Shown piece by piece: positions 47,666 to 56,896 of a DNA stretch of 64,000 bases (positions are counted from its first letter, which is position 1; each line of letters opens with the position of its first letter). The translations under genes and the position numbers were made by a program. Below the pieces are notes generated by a model. It made no database searches and had not been told where the DNA came from. It saw only the letters and a program-made list of their open reading frames with translations. The stretch comes from Pseudomonas putida NBRC 14164 (GTDB lineage Bacteria; Pseudomonadota; Gammaproteobacteria; Pseudomonadales; Pseudomonadaceae). The stretch spans positions 3,528,501 to 3,592,500 of the forward strand of contig NC_021505.1 of NCBI RefSeq assembly GCF_000412675.1, written 5' to 3'.

Positions 47666-48099
47666 GGGCCTTGAGGCGCTCGCCTGGGGGGTTTCAGCGC
47701 CTGTGTGATCGAGCGCCGCGCGGGCGGCGCTTGATATACGCACCACATCAACCCCAGACATGCACCCGGAAGACTTCACTGACTCCCCCGCCAGGCACGG
47801 CCTGTGCCCCATCTCGGTTCAAAACCCTCTGCCTGATTAAAACCGCCCTTATTTGATGCATCGGCCAAAGCCGCCCGACAGCGCCGGCCGGCCATGCCCC
47901 TCGCATTTCCCGCATTCCCGGCACTGCCAAGCGTGTTCGGCACTTTCATTGCAAAGGCTGTTTGTGCCCTACGCACAGCCAATCAATCGCAACCGAGGCT
48001 TACGCCAGACACAGCATCCCCTTACCCGAGCAAGGCAGCACCCTGAAAAACGCAGATGAATCGCAATAAAGCTGCCGGCGACGGCGGCAAGGAGTGGGT
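47666..48099. promoter_or_regulatory. Intergenic region with terminator-like hairpin before the Anbu operon
   Basis: A perfect hairpin AGCGCCGC-GCGG-GCGGCGCT occupies 47712-47731, about 45 bases past the RidA stop. It is not followed by a T-run. The rest of this 434-base gap shows no convincing gene; the promoter of the ATP-grasp/Anbu operon should lie in its right half. AAGGAG lies just before ATG 48100. Confidence 0.5.
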
Positions 48100-49509
48100 A
48101 TGTCCCGGGCTTTTTTCAATGAAATGTACGAAGCGAACGGCAGTTGCCGCCCGCATTACCAGGAGTTCGCCCGCTGGCTGGCCAACACCCCGCTGGAGCT
48201 GCTGGAACAGCGCCGGCGCGAGGCCGACCTGCTGTTTCACCGTGCAGGCATCACCTTCACCTTGTACGGCGATAGCCAGGACACCGAGCGCCTGATCCCC
48301 TTCGATATCATCCCGCGCAGCATCCGCGCCAGCGAGTGGCGCACGGTCGAGCGTGGCTGTATCCAGCGGGTGCAGGCCCTTAACCTGTTCCTGCAGGACA
48401 TCTACCACGACCAGCGCATCCTCAAGGCCGGCATCATTCCGCCTGAGCAGGTACTGGCCAACGAGGGCTACCAGATCGCCATGCAGGGCCTGGACCTGCA
48501 CCGTGGGCTGTATGCCCATATCGCCGGTGTCGACCTGGTGCGTGACGGCGATGGCAGCTACTTCGTGCTGGAAGACAACCTGCGTACCCCCAGCGGCGTC
48601 AGCTACATGCTCGAAGACCGCAAGATGATGATGCGCCTGTTCCCCGAACTGTTTGCCGCCCAGCGTATCGCGCCCATCGACCACTATCCCAACCTGCTGC
48701 TGGACACGCTCAAGAGCGCCAGCCCGCTGGATAACCCCACTGCCGTGCTGCTCACCCCGGGCCGTTTCAACAGCGCCTACTTCGAGCACGCCTTCCTGGC
48801 CCGGGAAATGGGCATCGAGCTGGTCGAAGGCGCAGACCTGTTCGTGCGTGACGAGCATGTCTACATGCGCACCACGGCCGGCCCCCAGCAGGTGGACGTG
48901 ATCTACCGCCGGCTGGACGACGACTACCTCGACCCGCTGTCCTTCAACCCTGACTCGACGCTGGGCGTACCGGGGCTTATCTCGGTTTACCGCGCCGGCA
49001 ATGTGGTGCTGGCCAACGCCGTCGGCACGGGCGTGGCCGACGACAAGTCGATCTACCCGTATGTGGACGACATGATCCGTTTCTACCTGAGCGAAGAGCC
49101 GATCCTCAACAACGTGCCCACCTGGCAGTGCCGCAAACCCGCAGACCTGTCCCATGTCCTGGCCCACCTGCCCGAGCTGGTGGTCAAGGAAACCCAGGGC
49201 TCCGGCGGCTATGGCATGTTGGTGGGGCCGGCATCGACCAGCGCCCAGATCGAGGATTTCCGGGCGCGTATCAAAGCCCGCCCGCACGCCTATATCGCGC
49301 AACCCACCTTGTGCCTGTCGACCTGCCCCACCTTCGTCGACAGCGGCATCGCGCCGCGCCACATCGACTTGCGCCCGTTCGTGCTATCGGGCAGTGAAAC
49401 GCGCCTGGTGCCTGGCGGCCTGACCCGCGTGGCCTTGCAGGAAGGCTCGCTGGTGGTCAACTCGTCGCAGGGCGGCGGTACCAAGGACACCTGGGTGGTA
49501 GAGGACTGA
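48100..49509 (+). CDS. Circularly permuted ATP-grasp protein (type 2)
   Basis: The 469-residue protein is of the DUF404/DUF407 circularly permuted ATP-grasp class, predicted to form an amide or peptide bond at the cost of ATP. Visible features: 'SWSR'-like opening 'MSRAFFNEMYEANGSCRPHYQEF', 'ERGCIQRVQALNLFLQDIYHDQRIL', 'YFVLEDNLRTPSGVSYMLEDR' and 'VVKETQGSGGYGMLVGP' (Gly-rich ATP loop). ATG 48100 has AAGGAG seven bases upstream. It is the first gene of a four-gene operon ending in Anbu. Family knowledge: these four genes co-occur widely and are proposed to make a peptide tag or crosslink. Confidence 0.92.
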   Translation: MSRAFFNEMYEANGSCRPHYQEFARWLANTPLELLEQRRREADLLFHRAGITFTLYGDSQDTERLIPFDIIPRSIRASEWRTVERGCIQRVQALNLFLQDIYHDQRILKAGIIPPEQVLANEGYQIAMQGLDLHRGLYAHIAGVDLVRDGDGSYFVLEDNLRTPSGVSYMLEDRKMMMRLFPELFAAQRIAPIDHYPNLLLDTLKSASPLDNPTAVLLTPGRFNSAYFEHAFLAREMGIELVEGADLFVRDEHVYMRTTAGPQQVDVIYRRLDDDYLDPLSFNPDSTLGVPGLISVYRAGNVVLANAVGTGVADDKSIYPYVDDMIRFYLSEEPILNNVPTWQCRKPADLSHVLAHLPELVVKETQGSGGYGMLVGPASTSAQIEDFRARIKARPHAYIAQPTLCLSTCPTFVDSGIAPRHIDLRPFVLSGSETRLVPGGLTRVALQEGSLVVNSSQGGGTKDTWVVED

Positions 49510-49512
49510 ACC

Positions 49513-50463
49513 ATGCTTTCGCGAACCGCTTCCGACTTGTACTGGATGTCCCGCTACCTGGAACGTGCAGAAAACCTCGCACGCATGCTCGAGGTCAGCT
49601 ATTCGCTGTCGCTGATGCCCCAGGCCGGGCGCAGCGACGGCCATGCCGAACTGGCGATGTCGCTGCTGGCCTCGGGCACGCTGGACGACTACATCCGCCG
49701 GCACACCGAGCTCGACACCGAGCGCATGCTGCACTTTTTTGCCCTGGACGCGACCAACCCCAGCAGCATCTATTGCTGCCTGCAGGCCGCCAGGACCAAT
49801 GCCCATGCAGTGCGCGGCCGGATCACCGCCGACATGTGGGAGAACATCAACGCCACCTGGATCGAAATGCGCAACATCGCCAGCAATGGCCTTGGCCGCT
49901 ATGGCATCAGCCAGTTCTGCGACTGGGTCAAGGAACGCTCGCACCTGTTCCGCGGTGCCACCTCCGGCACCATCATGCGCAACGATGCCTACAGTTTCAT
50001 CCGCCTGGGCACCTTCCTGGAGCGGGCAGACAACACCCTGCGCCTGCTCGATGCGCGCTACGAAATGTTCGGTGAGGCCTCCGAAGAGGTCAGCGACAGC
50101 TCCGCCCGCGGCTATTACCAGTGGAGCGCCCTGCTGCGCGCGCTTACCTCGTATGAAGCCTTCAACGAAATCTATCGCGGCGCACCCAGCGCCCGGCCGG
50201 TGTCCGAGCTGCTGCTGTTGCGGGTGGACGTGCCACGCTCGCTGCATGCCTGCATCGAGGAACTGGACCTGATCCTGGCCGGCCTGCCGGGCAACAGCGG
50301 CCGCGCCGCCCAGCGCATGGCCGCCGAACTGAACGCGCGCCTGCGCTACACCGCCATCGACGAAATACTCGACGCCGGGTTGCACCCGTGGCTGAGCGAC
50401 TTCATTGGCCGCGTCAACCAATTGGGCCAGGCCGTCCACCACTCCTACCTGGAGGTCGTATGA
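49513..50463 (+). CDS. Alpha-E domain protein
   Basis: The 316-residue all-alpha protein opens 'MLSRTASDLYWMSRYLERAENLARML', the diagnostic start of the alpha-E family. Conserved charged repeats follow ('RARITADMWENINATW', 'SYSFIRLGTFLERADNTLRLLD'). Its biochemical role is unknown; it always accompanies permuted ATP-grasp ligases. It starts three bases after the ATP-grasp stop and overlaps the transglutaminase start as ATGA. Confidence 0.92.
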   Translation: MLSRTASDLYWMSRYLERAENLARMLEVSYSLSLMPQAGRSDGHAELAMSLLASGTLDDYIRRHTELDTERMLHFFALDATNPSSIYCCLQAARTNAHAVRGRITADMWENINATWIEMRNIASNGLGRYGISQFCDWVKERSHLFRGATSGTIMRNDAYSFIRLGTFLERADNTLRLLDARYEMFGEASEEVSDSSARGYYQWSALLRALTSYEAFNEIYRGAPSARPVSELLLLRVDVPRSLHACIEELDLILAGLPGNSGRAAQRMAAELNARLRYTAIDEILDAGLHPWLSDFIGRVNQLGQAVHHSYLEVV

Positions 50464-51239
50464 AACTGTCCATCCGCCACGACACCACCTACAGCTACGC
50501 CAGCGACGTGAGCAACAGCATCCAGTTCCTGCGCCTGACGCCGCGCAGCAGCGAACGCCAGCGCATCAATGACTGGCAACTGGACCTGCCCTGCAAGGTC
50601 AAGGGCCAGATCGACCCCTATGGCAACATCCTGCATGTGCTGACCCTGGACAAACCCCATGGTCACCTGGCACTGACCGCCCGCGGCCAGGTCGAGATCG
50701 ACCCGGACTGCGAACACGAAGCCGAGGGCCAGTCACCCCTGCCGTTCCTGCGCGGCAGCCACCTGACCCTGGCCGACGACGCCCTGGTTGCTTTCGCCGC
50801 CCGGCAATGTGGCAGCCACCGCGACCGGGCAGCGCTGATCGGGCTGATGCAAGGCCTGGCCGAGCACATGCCCTACAGCCCCGGCGCCACCTCGGTGGGC
50901 ACCACGGCCATCGAAGCGTTCCGGGGTGGCGCCGGCGTGTGCCAGGACCACACCCACGCCTTCCTGGCCTGCGCCCGCAGCCTGGGGGTGCCGGCACGCT
51001 ATGTGTCCGGTTACCTGTGCACCGAGGACGAACAGCACCTGGCCAGCCATGCCTGGGCCGAGGCCTGGGTCGACGACGCCTGGTACAGCTTCGACATCAC
51101 CAACCGCCTGACCCGGCCAGAACGTCACCTGAAGCTGGCGGTCGGCCTGGACTACCTGGACGCCTGCCCGGTCAGGGGCGTACGCCGCGGTGGTGGCGCC
51201 GAAGCCATGCAGGCCAGCGTCCACGTACATCGCCAGTGA
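50460..51239 (+). CDS. Transglutaminase-like cysteine protease
   Basis: The 259-residue product has an N-terminal beta domain ('MKLSIRHDTTYSYASDVSNSIQFLRLTPR') and a transglutaminase-like core with the full triad: Cys in 'GGAGVCQDHTHAFLACARSLGVPARYVSGYL', His in 'ASHAWAEAWVDD' and Asp in 'WYSFDITN'. In this gene neighbourhood it is predicted to cleave or transfer the peptide bond made by the ATP-grasp enzyme. It is translationally coupled to the alpha-E gene. Confidence 0.92.
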   Translation: MKLSIRHDTTYSYASDVSNSIQFLRLTPRSSERQRINDWQLDLPCKVKGQIDPYGNILHVLTLDKPHGHLALTARGQVEIDPDCEHEAEGQSPLPFLRGSHLTLADDALVAFAARQCGSHRDRAALIGLMQGLAEHMPYSPGATSVGTTAIEAFRGGAGVCQDHTHAFLACARSLGVPARYVSGYLCTEDEQHLASHAWAEAWVDDAWYSFDITNRLTRPERHLKLAVGLDYLDACPVRGVRRGGGAEAMQASVHVHRQ

Positions 51240-51311
51240 CGGGTTTGCTGCAGGCCGGTCTTGCCGCACGGTGCGGCAAGACCACTCCACTCGCAACACA
51301 AGGGAAACCGC

Positions 51312-52034
51312 ATGACTTACTGCGTCGCCATGCACCTGGAGGCCGGGCTTGTCTTCATCAGCGACTCACGCACCAACGCCGGCATCGACCAGATCTCCAC
51401 CTTTGCCAAGTTGTTCGTTTTCAGCCTGCCGGGCGAGCGGCTGATCGTGCTGCAGACCGCCGGCAACCTGGCAACCTCGCAGTCGGTGGTGAACCTGCTG
51501 CGCCAGCGTACCCAGGGCAGCGGCCCTCATCTGCTGAACGTTGCCACGCTCTACGACGCTACGGTGCTGGTTGCCGACACCCTGCGCGAAGTGGTCAGCC
51601 GTGACCGCAGCAAGCTTACTGCCGACGTCGACCTGAGCAGTTCATTCATTGTTGGCGGCCAGATAGCCGGCGGGCCCATGGCCATCTACAACGTCTACGC
51701 ACAAGGCAATTTCTTCCAGGCCACGCCGGATACCCCGTTCCTGCAACTGGGCGAAAGCAAGTACGGCCGGCCAATCCTCGACCGCAACCTGGACTACCGC
51801 ACCCCGCTCGATGAAGCGCTGCGCTGCGGCCTGATTTCGTTCGACTCCACCATCCGCAGCAACCTGTCGGTGGGTATGCCGCTGGACTTGCTGGTGTACC
51901 GCAACAACACCCTGGAAAGCATGACGCGCCAGCGCATCACCAGCGACGATGCCTATTACCAGCAGATTCGCAGACAGTGGAGTGACGGTCTGAAAACCCT
52001 GCTGGCCGAACTGCCAGCGCCGCCCTATGGCTGA
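51312..52034 (+). CDS. Anbu, HslV-like proteasome homologue
   Basis: The 240-residue Ntn-hydrolase starts 'MTYCVAMHLEAGLVFISDSRTNAG'. After Met removal Thr becomes residue 1; Asp 17 and a Lys at 32 ('STFAKLFVF') complete the proteasome-type catalytic set. Length and sequence fit Anbu, the ancestral bacterial proteasome homologue, which is proposed to act with the ATP-grasp/alpha-E/transglutaminase proteins. ATG 51312 is preceded by AAGGGAAA; there is no ATPase partner gene nearby. Confidence 0.9.
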   Translation: MTYCVAMHLEAGLVFISDSRTNAGIDQISTFAKLFVFSLPGERLIVLQTAGNLATSQSVVNLLRQRTQGSGPHLLNVATLYDATVLVADTLREVVSRDRSKLTADVDLSSSFIVGGQIAGGPMAIYNVYAQGNFFQATPDTPFLQLGESKYGRPILDRNLDYRTPLDEALRCGLISFDSTIRSNLSVGMPLDLLVYRNNTLESMTRQRITSDDAYYQQIRRQWSDGLKTLLAELPAPPYG

Positions 52035-52070
52035 ATGAGCGAACACCCCGCAATCTCTGCTGCCTGTACC

Positions 52071-52164
52071 GGCCTCTTCGCGGGTAAACCCGCTCCCACA
52101 GGTATTGTGCAAATCCTCAAGATTGTGATGATCCTGTGGGAGCGGGTTTACCCGCGAAGAGGCC
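52071..52164. repeat. Paired REP palindrome
   Basis: Two perfectly complementary 32-base arms (52071-52102 and 52133-52164, core TTCGCGGGTAAACCCGCTCC) face each other across 30 bases. They lie 37 bases past the Anbu stop and can form a strong stem that ends or protects the operon mRNA. Confidence 0.9.
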
Positions 52165-52280
52165 AGCACAGGCGACATGTCAATGAAGCCAGAGTGCAAA
52201 ACTGCGGGCTCAGTAGACAGGTTTCAATGGGAAAGCCACGCGGGTTATCCTGCCCCCCTCACCCCTGTCACGAGACTGTC

Positions 52281-53417
52281 ATGTCGTCCGCTGCCACACC
52301 GGTGCAAACCCACCGCGCCGACCAAGACTCGCGCAATGCCGCCCAGGTGCTCAGCCTGTGCCTGCCCAGTGACGTACTGCTCTACCTGCTACTGCCGATG
52401 TACGCAGCCGATTTTGGCGTGACCCTGGCCGAGGCTGGCATTCTGCTGGCGGCCAACCGCCTGGTACGCATCATCGGCTACGGCTGGGTAGTGCGTTTCT
52501 ATGCCCGCCACGGTGACCGCGCGGCCTGCAGCCTCGCCGCCTTCGCCGCCGCCGTGTGTGCACTGGGCAACGCGGTGCTGACCGGTTTCGCCGCGCTGCT
52601 GGTGCTGCGCCTGGTCTGGGGCCTGTGCTTCGCCACCTTCAACCTCAGCACCCAGACCCTCGCCACCGCTGAAGCACAAGGCGCGGCGCGGCGTGCCGGG
52701 CGTTCGCGGGCGAGCATTTCCATCGGGCCAATGCTGGCCTTGCCGCTGGGTGCGCTGATGGCCCAGGCCTACGGCCCGCGCAGTGTGTTCTTCGTGCTCT
52801 GCATCAGTGCCCTGTTCGGGCTGTGGCGTGCACGTGCCCTGCCCAGCACCGGCCACCCGGTCGCCAGCCGAGGTGGCCGGCGCCTGCGCCTGCCAGACAG
52901 CATTGCCACGTGGTCCTTCATCGAAGGGGTAGCCCTGGACGGCCTGTTCATCTTTGGCCTTTCGCTTTACGCACAAACCCACCTGGGTGAGTCCGGAGTG
53001 CTGGCAGCGGGTGTGCTGATGGCGGTGCGCTACCTCAGCGAAATGCTCTTCAGCCCCTTCGGTGGGCGCCTGGCCGACCGCTTCGGGCCGCTGCGCATGC
53101 TGGTGGTGCTGTCACTGGCCACGTCGGTGGCGCTGCTGCTGTTTGGCAGCCACTGGCTGTTCATCGGCGCCTTCTTCGTGCTGGTGCTGCGTGCCCTGCA
53201 ACTGCCGCTGGTGATGACACTGGTCGCCCTGCGCAACCCGCAACAACGCATCCAGGCCCTGGCCGGCAATGCCATATGGCGCGACATCGGCGCTGGGCTC
53301 GGGCCGATGCTTGCGGGGGTATTGCTGCCGCAGGTACCGGCGATCTGGGCCTATGCCGGGGCGGCAGTGGCGGTTGCCGTGGCAGCCTTGAACTGTGCCT
53401 GGTCGGCGCGGAATTGA
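52281..53417 (+). CDS. MFS transporter
   Basis: The 378-residue, 12-helix major facilitator has 'PSDVLLYLLLPMYAADFGVTLAEAGILLAANRLVRIIGYG' at the N-terminus and the loop motif 'GGRLADRFGPLRMLV' at the central position. ATG 52281 was chosen; the frame is open 82 codons further upstream across the REP element, which is not coding. It is slightly short for the superfamily but complete. Substrate unknown. It is followed after 110 bases by dsdA, but a separate ribosome binding site and gap make co-transcription uncertain. Confidence 0.85.
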   Translation: MSSAATPVQTHRADQDSRNAAQVLSLCLPSDVLLYLLLPMYAADFGVTLAEAGILLAANRLVRIIGYGWVVRFYARHGDRAACSLAAFAAAVCALGNAVLTGFAALLVLRLVWGLCFATFNLSTQTLATAEAQGAARRAGRSRASISIGPMLALPLGALMAQAYGPRSVFFVLCISALFGLWRARALPSTGHPVASRGGRRLRLPDSIATWSFIEGVALDGLFIFGLSLYAQTHLGESGVLAAGVLMAVRYLSEMLFSPFGGRLADRFGPLRMLVVLSLATSVALLLFGSHWLFIGAFFVLVLRALQLPLVMTLVALRNPQQRIQALAGNAIWRDIGAGLGPMLAGVLLPQVPAIWAYAGAAVAVAVAALNCAWSARN

Positions 53418-53527
53418 GCGCTGGCGCCATGCATGACATGGGCTCACCTGTTGGATGAAGAGTGATCGTTTGAACCACACGGGCTACTGCACTTCAATTG
53501 GGTGCTGTACTGCTATTAGGTGAAATC

Positions 53528-54877
53528 ATGATTCACGGAAAAACCCTGGAAGCCTGGCAACAAAGCCACCCGATCATCGCCGAGCTGGTGGCCCTGAAGC
53601 CAACCAGCTGGTTCAACCCTGGTATCGCCAAGGCTGCAGAAGCCCTGCGCGACGTGGGCCTGACGGCGGCCGACGTGCAAGCCACCAGCGCGCGGCTGCA
53701 GCGGTTCGCGCCCTACCTGGCCACCGTGTTCCCCGAGACGGCAGCGGCCGGCGGGGTCATCGAGTCGCACATTACCCCGCTGCCACAGCTGCGCCAGCTG
53801 CTTGTCCGGGAGGGATCGCTGCAGAACGTGGGCAGCCTGTGGCTCAAGGCGGACAGCGACTTGCCTATCTCCGGCTCCATCAAAGCCCGGGGCGGCATCC
53901 ATGAAGTGCTCAAGCACGCCGAGGACCTGGCCCTGGCGGCCGGCTTGATCACGCACACGGATGACTACACCAAACTGGCGAGCGACCAGGCCCGCGCATT
54001 CTTCAGCCAGTACAAGATCGCAGTGGGCTCGACCGGCAACCTGGGGCTGTCGATTGGCATCATGAGCGCCAAGCTGGGCTTCCAGGTGAGCGTGCACATG
54101 TCATCGGACGCCAGGCAATGGAAGAAGGACAAGCTGCGGGCCAACGGCGTCACGGTGGTCGAACACGCCTCCGACTACAGCGTGGCGGTCGAGCAAGGCC
54201 GCCAGCAGGCGGCATCAGACCCCAGCTGTTACTTTGTCGACGACGAAAACTCCCCGCAGCTGTTTCTCGGCTATGCCGTGGCCGCCGAACGGTTGGCGCG
54301 GCAATTCGACCAGGCGGGCATCCAGGTAAACGCAGATCATCCATTGTTCGTGTACCTGCCGTGCGGCGTAGGGGGCGGCCCAGGCGGTGTTGCGTTCGGG
54401 CTGAAGCTGGTATTCGGCGATGCGGTGCACTGCATCTTCGCCGAACCTACCCATTCCCCCTGCATGCTGCTGGGTGTCTATACCGGCCTGCACGATGAAA
54501 CCAGCGTGCAGGACTTCGGCATCGACAACATCACCGCCGCCGACGGCCTCGCGGTCGGGCGCCCATCAGGGTTTGTCGGCAAAGCCATGCAGCGCCTGAT
54601 CGATGGTTACTACACCGTGACCGACGAAGAACTGTACCGCTTGATGGTCATCGCCCATGAGCAGGACAAGGTCAAACTGGAACCCTCTGCCCTGGCCGGC
54701 GTACCCGGTATGCTGCGGGTGCTGCAAGCAGGCGAGTACCTGGCTCGCCAGGGCTTCACCCCAACCCAGCTGCAGCAGGCTACCCACCTCGTCTGGGGGA
54801 CGGGTGGCAGCATGGTGCCGAACGATGAATTCAATGCCTATCTGGCGAAAGGGCGTAGCGTGCAGGCGGCGCCGTGA
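53528..54877 (+). CDS. dsdA: D-serine dehydratase
   Basis: The 449-residue PLP enzyme converts D-serine to pyruvate and ammonia. PLP lysine K119 in '[22 protein letters not shown]', phosphate-binding '[19 protein letters not shown]', and '[16 protein letters not shown]' are all family-typical, as is the length. AGGTGA precedes ATG 53528. The stop overlaps the start of a LysR gene as GTGA. There is no dedicated D-serine transporter next to it; the nearest candidates are the MFS protein upstream and the broken CycA-like permease 21 kb away. Confidence 0.95.
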   Translation: MIHGKTLEAWQQSHPIIAELVALKPTSWFNPGIAKAAEALRDVGLTAADVQATSARLQRFAPYLATVFPETAAAGGVIESHITPLPQLRQLLVREGSLQNVGSLWLKADSDLPISGSIKARGGIHEVLKHAEDLALAAGLITHTDDYTKLASDQARAFFSQYKIAVGSTGNLGLSIGIMSAKLGFQVSVHMSSDARQWKKDKLRANGVTVVEHASDYSVAVEQGRQQAASDPSCYFVDDENSPQLFLGYAVAAERLARQFDQAGIQVNADHPLFVYLPCGVGGGPGGVAFGLKLVFGDAVHCIFAEPTHSPCMLLGVYTGLHDETSVQDFGIDNITAADGLAVGRPSGFVGKAMQRLIDGYYTVTDEELYRLMVIAHEQDKVKLEPSALAGVPGMLRVLQAGEYLARQGFTPTQLQQATHLVWGTGGSMVPNDEFNAYLAKGRSVQAAP

Positions 54878-55788
54878 AACTCAATGGCTCGCACCTGGGC
54901 AGCCTGCATGTCTTTCTGGTGGCGGCACGGCACTTGAGCTTCTCGCGCGCCGCCGATGAGCTGTGCCTGACCGCCAGTGCCGTGAGCCATCGCATCAATC
55001 GCCTGGAAGATGAGCTGGCGCTCAAGCTGTTCCACCGCATGCCGCGCAAGGTCAGCCTCACCGAAGACGGCGAGCGCCTGTTCGCGGTCATGCAACGGAC
55101 CATGGATGAGTTAAGCGAGGCCGTGCAGGAACGTGCTCACGCCGAAATCGCCGGCCAGTTGACGTTGTATGTGCGCCCGTCAGTCGCACAATGCTGGCTG
55201 GTGCCGCGGCTGGCGCAGTTCACCGCCCGCTACCCTGATATCCAGCTGGATATCAGGGTGGGCAACGAGAGCATCGATTACCGCACACGCAAGATCGACC
55301 TGGTCCTGTGTTATTCGGATGGCCATCATCCGGGGTTGCAGAGCATCCACTTGATGGACGAGCGGATCGCCCCGGTGTGCTCCCCCCGTTACGCAGAAAC
55401 CCATGCACTGACCGGTGACCTGCACCCGCTGGATCACTGCACTGCCTTGCATGACGTGGCGGCCTGGGACAACGCTGCATTCGATGCAGAATGGCAGCTC
55501 TGGGCCAGCACCACAGGTGCGGGTATCAGCCTCCCGCGCCGATTCCTCACATTCGATCGCTCCGACCTGTGCACGCTCGCCGCGCTGAATCACGTAGGCA
55601 TCGCCATTGGCCGCGAACAGCTGGTCAAGGATCGCATTGCACGAGGTGAGCTGGTTTTGCCGTTCGGTGGTTTCGTCGACACCCCCAACTATGGCTATTA
55701 CCTGGTCTACCCGCATCATGACCCGATGCCCAAACGCCTGCAGGTGTTGATCGACTGGCTCGTGAAAGAAGCCTGCACAGACCTGTAG
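54874..55788 (+). CDS. LysR-family regulator (GcvA/DsdC-like)
   Basis: The 304-residue product has HTH '[47 protein letters not shown]' (GcvA/DsdC branch) and effector domain '[23 protein letters not shown]'. The GTG start at 54874 overlaps the dsdA stop by four bases, so the pair is translationally coupled. It is probably the D-serine-responsive activator of dsdA, though placed downstream in the same direction rather than divergently as in E. coli. A REP arm overlaps its TAG stop. Confidence 0.88.
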   Translation: MKLNGSHLGSLHVFLVAARHLSFSRAADELCLTASAVSHRINRLEDELALKLFHRMPRKVSLTEDGERLFAVMQRTMDELSEAVQERAHAEIAGQLTLYVRPSVAQCWLVPRLAQFTARYPDIQLDIRVGNESIDYRTRKIDLVLCYSDGHHPGLQSIHLMDERIAPVCSPRYAETHALTGDLHPLDHCTALHDVAAWDNAAFDAEWQLWASTTGAGISLPRRFLTFDRSDLCTLAALNHVGIAIGREQLVKDRIARGELVLPFGGFVDTPNYGYYLVYPHHDPMPKRLQVLIDWLVKEACTDL

Positions 55789-55898
55789 GAGCGGCCTTGT
55801 GCCGCGAAGGGCTGCAAAGCAGCCCCGGCGATTTATGCATCTGTCTCGAAACCCTGGGGCTGCTTTGCAGCCCTTCGCGGCACAAGACCGCTCCTACA
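55784..55898. repeat. Paired REP palindrome overlapping the LysR stop codon
   Basis: Arms of about 43 bases (55784-55826 and 55856-55898, core GGGCTGCAAAGCAGCCCC) are nearly perfectly complementary. The left arm begins two bases before the TAG of the LysR gene, so translation ends inside the stem. It marks the left edge of the remnant region. Confidence 0.87.
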
Positions 55899-55927
55899 CG
55901 GGGGCCAGTGCGGACCGGAAGACAGCA

Positions 55928-56290
55928 TCAGGCGCGGATGCACTGGGCAAACACCGGCTCTTGCAGAAAGGCCACGTTCAGCAGGGTCCAGGGTGTCACG
56001 GCCTTCTGGTTGGTCTGGAAGATCGCCCCCGGCGCCAGCATTACCCCCCTGCCCTGCACTTCACGGGTCAGCACGGCTGTATCTTCGATCCCGGGGAAAC
56101 GCGCCCACAGGTACAGGCTCTGTTCCGGTCGGCAGAACACTTCGGCCTCGGCCAACTCGTCGATGGCCTCCTTGCTGCCCGCGATGTAACCCACCCGCAA
56201 GGCCGCCGACACCGATTTGGAAAAATCGCCGATGTACAGCGACCGGCGCAACTGGTCGAGCGCCGCCACCTTCAGCGCAGAACTGGGCGC
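55928..56290 (-). pseudogene. Remnant of a MocR/GntR-type PLP aminotransferase-like regulator
   Basis: On the minus strand the frame reads 'ALDQLRRSLYIGDFSKSVSAALRVGYIAGSKEAIDELAE', containing the PLP lysine motif of class I aminotransferase-like MocR proteins. It then jumps to 'AEVFCRPEQSLYLWARFPGIEDTAVLTREVQGRGVMLAPGAIF' and the normal C-terminus. About 60-80 residues between these blocks are missing, and the whole N-terminal HTH and first half of the aminotransferase fold are absent. It is therefore a doubly deleted pseudogene. Confidence 0.8.
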
Positions 56291-56681
56291 GGATAAAGCG
56301 CAGCGAGCGACGCACCTTTGCCCTGTCGCCAGACGTCAACGGCTGGGGTGGATGGTTCCCCAACCCGTTGAAGGTACTGGACCGCCGCCAGGCCGGCTGG
56401 ACCTTGGCCACCGCCACGGTGTCCAGTGCCACCTTCGTGTTCAGCCCGGTCGCAATGACGGTAATCCTCGGTGAGGTGGTGGGCTCGCTCAGCGCAAGCG
56501 AGTTCCTCGCCTACGGCATGCTGGCGGTCGTGATCGCCATCCTGATCGCCTACCCCTTCTCGATGAACTTCGCCCACCGCGCCGCCTCGTTCGTGTCCCG
56601 GCGCATCAGCCACGAGGCGGTGATCGCCACGTTCGTCGGCCCGTGCTCAGCGTGCCGGCCATCGTCGCCCTGTTCGGCTGA
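56291..56681 (+). pseudogene. Remnant of a membrane protein gene, frameshifted near its end
   Basis: The plus strand encodes 'NGWGGWFPNPLKVLDRRQAGWTLATATVSSATFVFSPVAMTVILGEVVGSLSASEFLAYGMLAVVIAILIAYPFSMNFAHRAASFV' with two hydrophobic helices, but no start or upstream part. Near 56638 one C appears to be missing: the next frame continues 'PVLSVPAIVALFG' and stops at 56681. A terminator-like hairpin follows. Family not recognised; it looks like the 5' or internal part of a permease. It abuts the other remnant head to head at about 56290. Confidence 0.6.
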
Positions 56682-56701
56682 AATGACCCTCCCCTGTTCT
56701 G

Positions 56702-56726
56702 CCACGCAGCCACTGCGGCTGCGTGG
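56702..56726 (+). terminator. Terminator-like hairpin after the membrane protein remnant
   Basis: CCACGCAGCC-ACTGC-GGCTGCGTGG is a perfect ten-pair stem followed by TTTCACT. It lies 20 bases past the remnant's stop and is probably its original terminator. Confidence 0.6.
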
Positions 56727-56761
56727 TTTCACTCGCTTGCAAGAAAGGAAAATCAGCGATC

Positions 56762-56881
56762 GGGGCCGCTTTGCGGCCCATCGCCGGCAAGCCGGGCTCC
56801 CACAGGTGCGGCGCAAAACTCAGCCATGACACGTTACTTGTGGGAGCCCGGCTTGCCGGCGATGGGCTGCGCAGCAGCCCC
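56762..56881. repeat. Paired REP-like palindrome
   Basis: Arms containing GCCCATCGCCGGCAAGCC and GGGCTCCCACA face their complements (right arm about 56840-56881). It is a different sequence subtype from the TTCGCGGG REPs. It lies between the remnant region and the convergent end of the hybrid kinase gene, only 15 bases from its stop. Confidence 0.82.
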
Positions 56882-56896
56882 AAAGACTCCGTACAA

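Noticed and set aside
47758..47838. Possible 26-codon small ORF before the Anbu operon
   Set aside because: No ribosome binding site or recognisable peptide family.
53500..53515. Possible sigma54 element upstream of dsdA (TGGGTG-N5-CTGC)
   Set aside because: GG and GC spacing is right but the flanking bases are poor, and the start point would fall on the start codon.
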